From NCBI GenBank assembly GCA_013400115.1, contig VXBP01009421.1, positions 24,545 to 88,544 on the forward strand: a stretch of DNA of 64,000 bases. The letters are read 5' to 3'. The notes below the pieces were generated by a model, which searched no databases, had not been told where the DNA came from, and saw only the letters and a program-made list of their open reading frames with translations. The translations under genes were made by a program, and so were the position numbers. Of this stretch, positions 61,249-64,000 are shown piece by piece (position 1 is the stretch's first letter; each line of letters begins with the position of its first letter). Origin of the DNA: Rhinopomastus cyanomelas. Lineage: Eukaryota > Chordata > Aves > Bucerotiformes > Rhinopomastidae.

Positions 61249-61900
61249 GCCGGGGCCGGCCGGGAGGGCGCAGCCTGGCTCGGAAGGGGCAGGGAGCGGG
61301 GAAGGGGAGAAGAGGATGAGGAAGGGGAGAGCCCGGGGGCAGGGGTCCGCAGCGCGGGGGCAAGGCGCGTCCTGCGGATCGCCCGTGGGCAGCGGGAAAG
61401 GGGCGAGCGGCGGCGCAGGTGGGCGCGGGATGTGGGCTGGGGGGCGGGCCCGCGGCGGGCAGTGGCGGCGGCCGCAGCGTCTCGCTCCGCTTCGCCCCGC
61501 ACTTAACGCGGCGGCAGCCCCGTCCGTGACTGAAACCTCCCCGCCCCCGCTGCCTCTTCCCTCCCCCCGCGCCGGGGGAACCTCGCACACACGTGACCCG
61601 GGAAACCATGACAACCTCCCGCCGGGGACTGCGGCCCGCTGAGCGCCCTGAGGAGGGAGAGCGAGTGGGAGCGGGAGGCAGGGAGTCGGGGGCAGTCAGT
61701 GGCCCGGCCCGGCCCGGCACGCAGTGGAGTCCCGGCAAGGCGGAGATCCCCTCGGGGCGGGCAGACGGCCTTTGGGTGCTGTTGCACTCGCACCGAGGCC
61801 TCCCGCTGGGGTCAGTCTCTGCACGGCCCTTGCACTGCCCCGCCGGCTCCCCGCGGCTCCTGGGGTCACCGGACTCCTGGTGCCTTTCCCGGGAGTGGAT

Positions 61901-63230
61901 CTGAGGATCTACACTGGTGATCGTAATGGGTCCTCCGTGAAGGACTTGAGGGGATGTGGATTCCATAGCTGAATACTGCTGTGCTCTGTCACTGCCAGGC
62001 ACTCCTTCGCCATTCATACACACAGATGCTCCCATTTATATTCATCTGTATTTCTTAGGATGGGAGGGGTGGTGCGGCGCTGGGCATCTTCTTTGTCAGC
62101 TGGTTGTCTACGGTCCATGAAAAATGTAGCTCAAGAAAAAAAACATTGTTAAAAAAAGTCCAATTTAAACACTGCCGAGTGCCAGCGCTGGGCATAGACA
62201 CTCCCCTTCTCCCAGCCATGCTGCAGAGACTCCATAGCTCGGTGATAAGTGGATGCTGCTTATCCCCAGGAAGCTTAAATGCTTTAAGTAAGTAGCAATT
62301 ACGGTTGCTATGCTTCTCGTAAGGCTTTACTAAACTCTTCTTGAAAGCGAGATCCTTGGAATGCACAAAAACTGCATCACCCTCTGATTCCTAATCACCT
62401 CTGAGTGTTTGGCCATCGTTCTAGGGTTACAGAAATACTTGATAGAGTCTTATGCACTAAGCAAATTAACTGCTAAAAAGCCTAAGGTTCAGACTGCTCA
62501 GCTGTTTGATAATTGATTTCTCTAAATGTTCAGAATGATCCAAATCACCTTGAAGTATATTTCATATGGGTTTAAGATAAGAATTCAAAATTCAAATCCA
62601 TAGCAGCTAGATACTGGAAAACCTGACTTCAAGAAAGTAAGGTGACAACAAAACACAGCATCCTCTACGATGCTTTTCACACCAATCTGGATCACAAAGC
62701 TATTTTTAATTTAATTTGTTTCCAAGTGGAACACGGTGCTCCCAATGCATATTCAGGTTGAGTCTTCGAAGTTTTATGGACCAGGCAAATTAGTGAAGTG
62801 AGTGACCCATGCATGCACTGGTGATGTGCTGCCCTGTAACAGGCAAGAGACACCCATGCCAGTGCATTTGGGGGATGCCTTTGAACACCTTGTGGCTTTT
62901 TTTCTCTCTGTAGGAAAAGCCTACAGTACTCATTATGAAGTACTTCTCTAAAGTGAAATTCGCCGATGTTTAATATTGTCCATCCTGAGGAACATTTTCA
63001 AGGTCAGGCTAAGTCCTCCTAGGCGACCAGCACACCCACACTTCATGCCGTGCCCCAGAGCTGGAATATCCTGGCCACAGCTGTTCCTTACCAAGCACTG
63101 CTGGTGTATCATGTGGCCACATGTATCACAAGGGCCAAGCACCAAGTGTAGCAGACTGGAGCATTTCTTAGTCAGTTTAGACAGTTGTTTAGCTAAAAAG
63201 GCCAGATTGGCTCATTTACCTCTCACACCA
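61901..63230. other. 5' flank of PRKAR2B without recognised gene
   Basis: AT-rich again from about 62.1 kb. No upstream gene, RNA or classifiable repeat was seen. The 63.0-63.15 kb part is GC-richer but unclassified. Confidence 0.45.
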
Positions 63231-63234
63231 GCTT

Positions 63235-64000
63235 GGGAGATCTCGTGGGGGATTTTAACTACCCAGATATCTGCTGGAAGACCCTCTCGACCAGCCACCC
63301 ACAGTCCAGAAGGTTTCTCAAGTGCATTGGTGACAATTTCCTGATGCAGATGGTAGACCCCACTAGGAGAGGAACACTGCTGGATCTTACACTCACCAAC
63401 AAGGCGGGTCTGGTTGAAGCAGTGAAGGTTGAGGGTCACCTTGGTTGTAGCGACCATGAGATGGTGGAGTTCAGGGTCTCGTGTGGTAGGGACAGAATAG
63501 CTACCAGAACCACAACCCTGGACTTCAGGAGGGCCAACTTTGGCCTTTTCAAGCAATTGCTAGGGGACATCCCGTGGGACAGGGTACTGGCAGGTAAGGG
63601 AGCTCAGGATAGCTGGTCAACATTCAAGGACTGCTTTCTTGCAGCAGAAGAAATGAGTATCCCAGCAAGGAATAAGTCAAGGAAGGGGGCCAAAAGACCT
63701 GTGTGCTTAACCAGGGAACTACTGGGCAAACTGAAGAGGAAGAAGAAAGTCTATAGGTCATGGAAGGAGGGGGTGGCCACTTGTGGTGATTATAAGGCTC
63801 TGGTGAGGGAATGTAGGGATTCAACTAGAAAGGCCAAGGCCTCCTTGGAATTAAACCTTGCAAGAGAGGGCAAGAGCAACAAAAAGGGCTTCTTCAAATA
63901 CATTGCAGGTAAAACTAACACTAGAGGCAACGTAGGACCTCTGCTGAATGAGGTGGGTGCCCTGGAGACAGAGGATGCAGAGAAGGCAGAGATACTCAAC
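63235..64000 (+). mobile_element. Young CR1, 5'-truncated in the endonuclease, continues past right edge
   Basis: Plus strand. Begins within the APE endonuclease (LVGDFNYPDICWK from 63242) and runs through the linker to the window edge. Sequence is very close to the left-edge copy (1-770, opposite strand), which suggests a recently active subfamily. Confidence 0.9.
63242..64000 (+). pseudogene. CR1 ORF2 fragment, still open (endonuclease C-terminus and linker)
   Basis: 253 codons without a stop or frameshift: LVGDFNYPDICWK (phosphodiesterase-type DFN motif), RRGTLLDLTLTNKAGLVEAV, GCSDHEMVEFRV (the SDH motif of APE-type endonucleases), TTLDFRRANFGLFKQLLGD, RELLGKLKRKKKVYRSWKEG and GFFKYIAGKTNTRGNVGPL. 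The N-terminal half of the endonuclease is missing, so it cannot be active, but it is barely decayed. The RT would lie beyond the window. Confidence 0.88.

Larger units (their letters stand above)
60530..61900 (-). promoter_or_regulatory. PRKAR2B: CpG island and TATA-less promoter region of PRKAR2B
   Basis: A sharply GC- and CpG-rich block in an otherwise AT-rich region, spanning the start of intron 1, exon 1 and several hundred bases upstream. No TATA box is visible upstream of the ATG. GC-box-like sites are present at 61441-61448 (GGGGCGGG) and 61541-61550. An E-box CACGTGAC lies at 61590-61597, about 340 bp upstream of the start codon. The transcription start cannot be placed from sequence. 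Housekeeping-type CpG-island promoters are usual for PKA regulatory subunit genes. Confidence 0.8.

Noticed and set aside
60523..61642. Long plus-strand open frames (327 and 343 codons) across the CpG island
   Set aside because: They are antisense to PRKAR2B exon 1. Stop-poor GC-rich sequence explains them, and their composition (Pro/Arg/Ala-rich) shows no domain.
61070..62035. 321-codon minus-strand open frame over the promoter
   Set aside because: Overlaps exon 1 in another frame. Low-complexity Arg/Pro/Gly translation with no recognisable family.
62948..63145. Cysteine/histidine-rich 65-residue minus-strand frame (GPCDTCGHMIHQQC)
   Set aside because: Looks zinc-finger-like at first sight but the spacing fits no family I recognise, and no splice context supports it.
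1..64000. CRISPR arrays, operons, rRNA genes, bacterial-type systems
   Set aside because: None present. Sequence character, introns and CR1 elements are those of a bird nuclear genome.

Overview
This is a 64 kb piece of a vertebrate nuclear genome, almost certainly from a bird. Dispersed CR1 LINEs with the avian-type 3' end (a 'gatgatctttcgaggtcccttccaa' class tail followed by ATTCTRTG-like repeats) occur throughout. Coding exons are tiny and far apart, and one CpG island is present. There is no sign of bacterial or organellar sequence. The bird order cannot be fixed from the sequence alone.

The only host gene I can support is on the minus strand: PRKAR2B, the type II-beta regulatory subunit of cAMP-dependent protein kinase. 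Its CpG-island promoter and first coding exon lie at about 60.5-61.9 kb (CDS 61248 down to 60903). Exon 1 encodes the dimerisation/docking domain and the start of the acidic linker, and ends in a glutamine-rich run. Exon 2 is a 36-nt micro-exon at 26785-26750 encoding the RRAS inhibitor site. Intron 1 is 34,116 bp. Intron 2 runs from 26749 off the left edge. No exon 3 could be found by eye, so the cAMP-binding domains lie outside the window.

Nearly everything else recognisable is transposable element. Left block (1-23 kb, intron 2): a near-5'-complete minus-strand CR1 cut by the window edge; an N-containing local duplication near 4.4 kb; two CR1 copies abutting head to head at 11.7-13.1 kb, one carrying a large internal deletion; a CpG-rich solo LTR at 15,499-16,991 with 5-bp target duplications; an old CR1 at 18.6 kb; and a tRNA-headed, CR1-tailed SINE-like element at 20 kb. 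Around exon 2 (about 23-31 kb) there is a stretch with almost no recognisable repeats.

Middle block (31-54 kb, intron 1): a young plus-strand CR1 nested in an old minus-strand CR1, a probable ERVL-type LTR fragment, and about ten further CR1 pieces. One of these hosts a 236-bp hAT-type MITE with terminal inverted repeats and an 8-bp target duplication. From 54 kb to exon 1 the sequence is again repeat-poor. At the far right a young, still-open CR1 ORF2 fragment runs off the window. It is closely similar to the copy at the left edge, in opposite orientation.

I do not see a novel multi-gene system. The items most worth a second look are the polyQ-bearing exon 1 of PRKAR2B, the CpG-rich solo LTR inside the gene, the hAT MITE and the tRNA/CR1 chimeric element.
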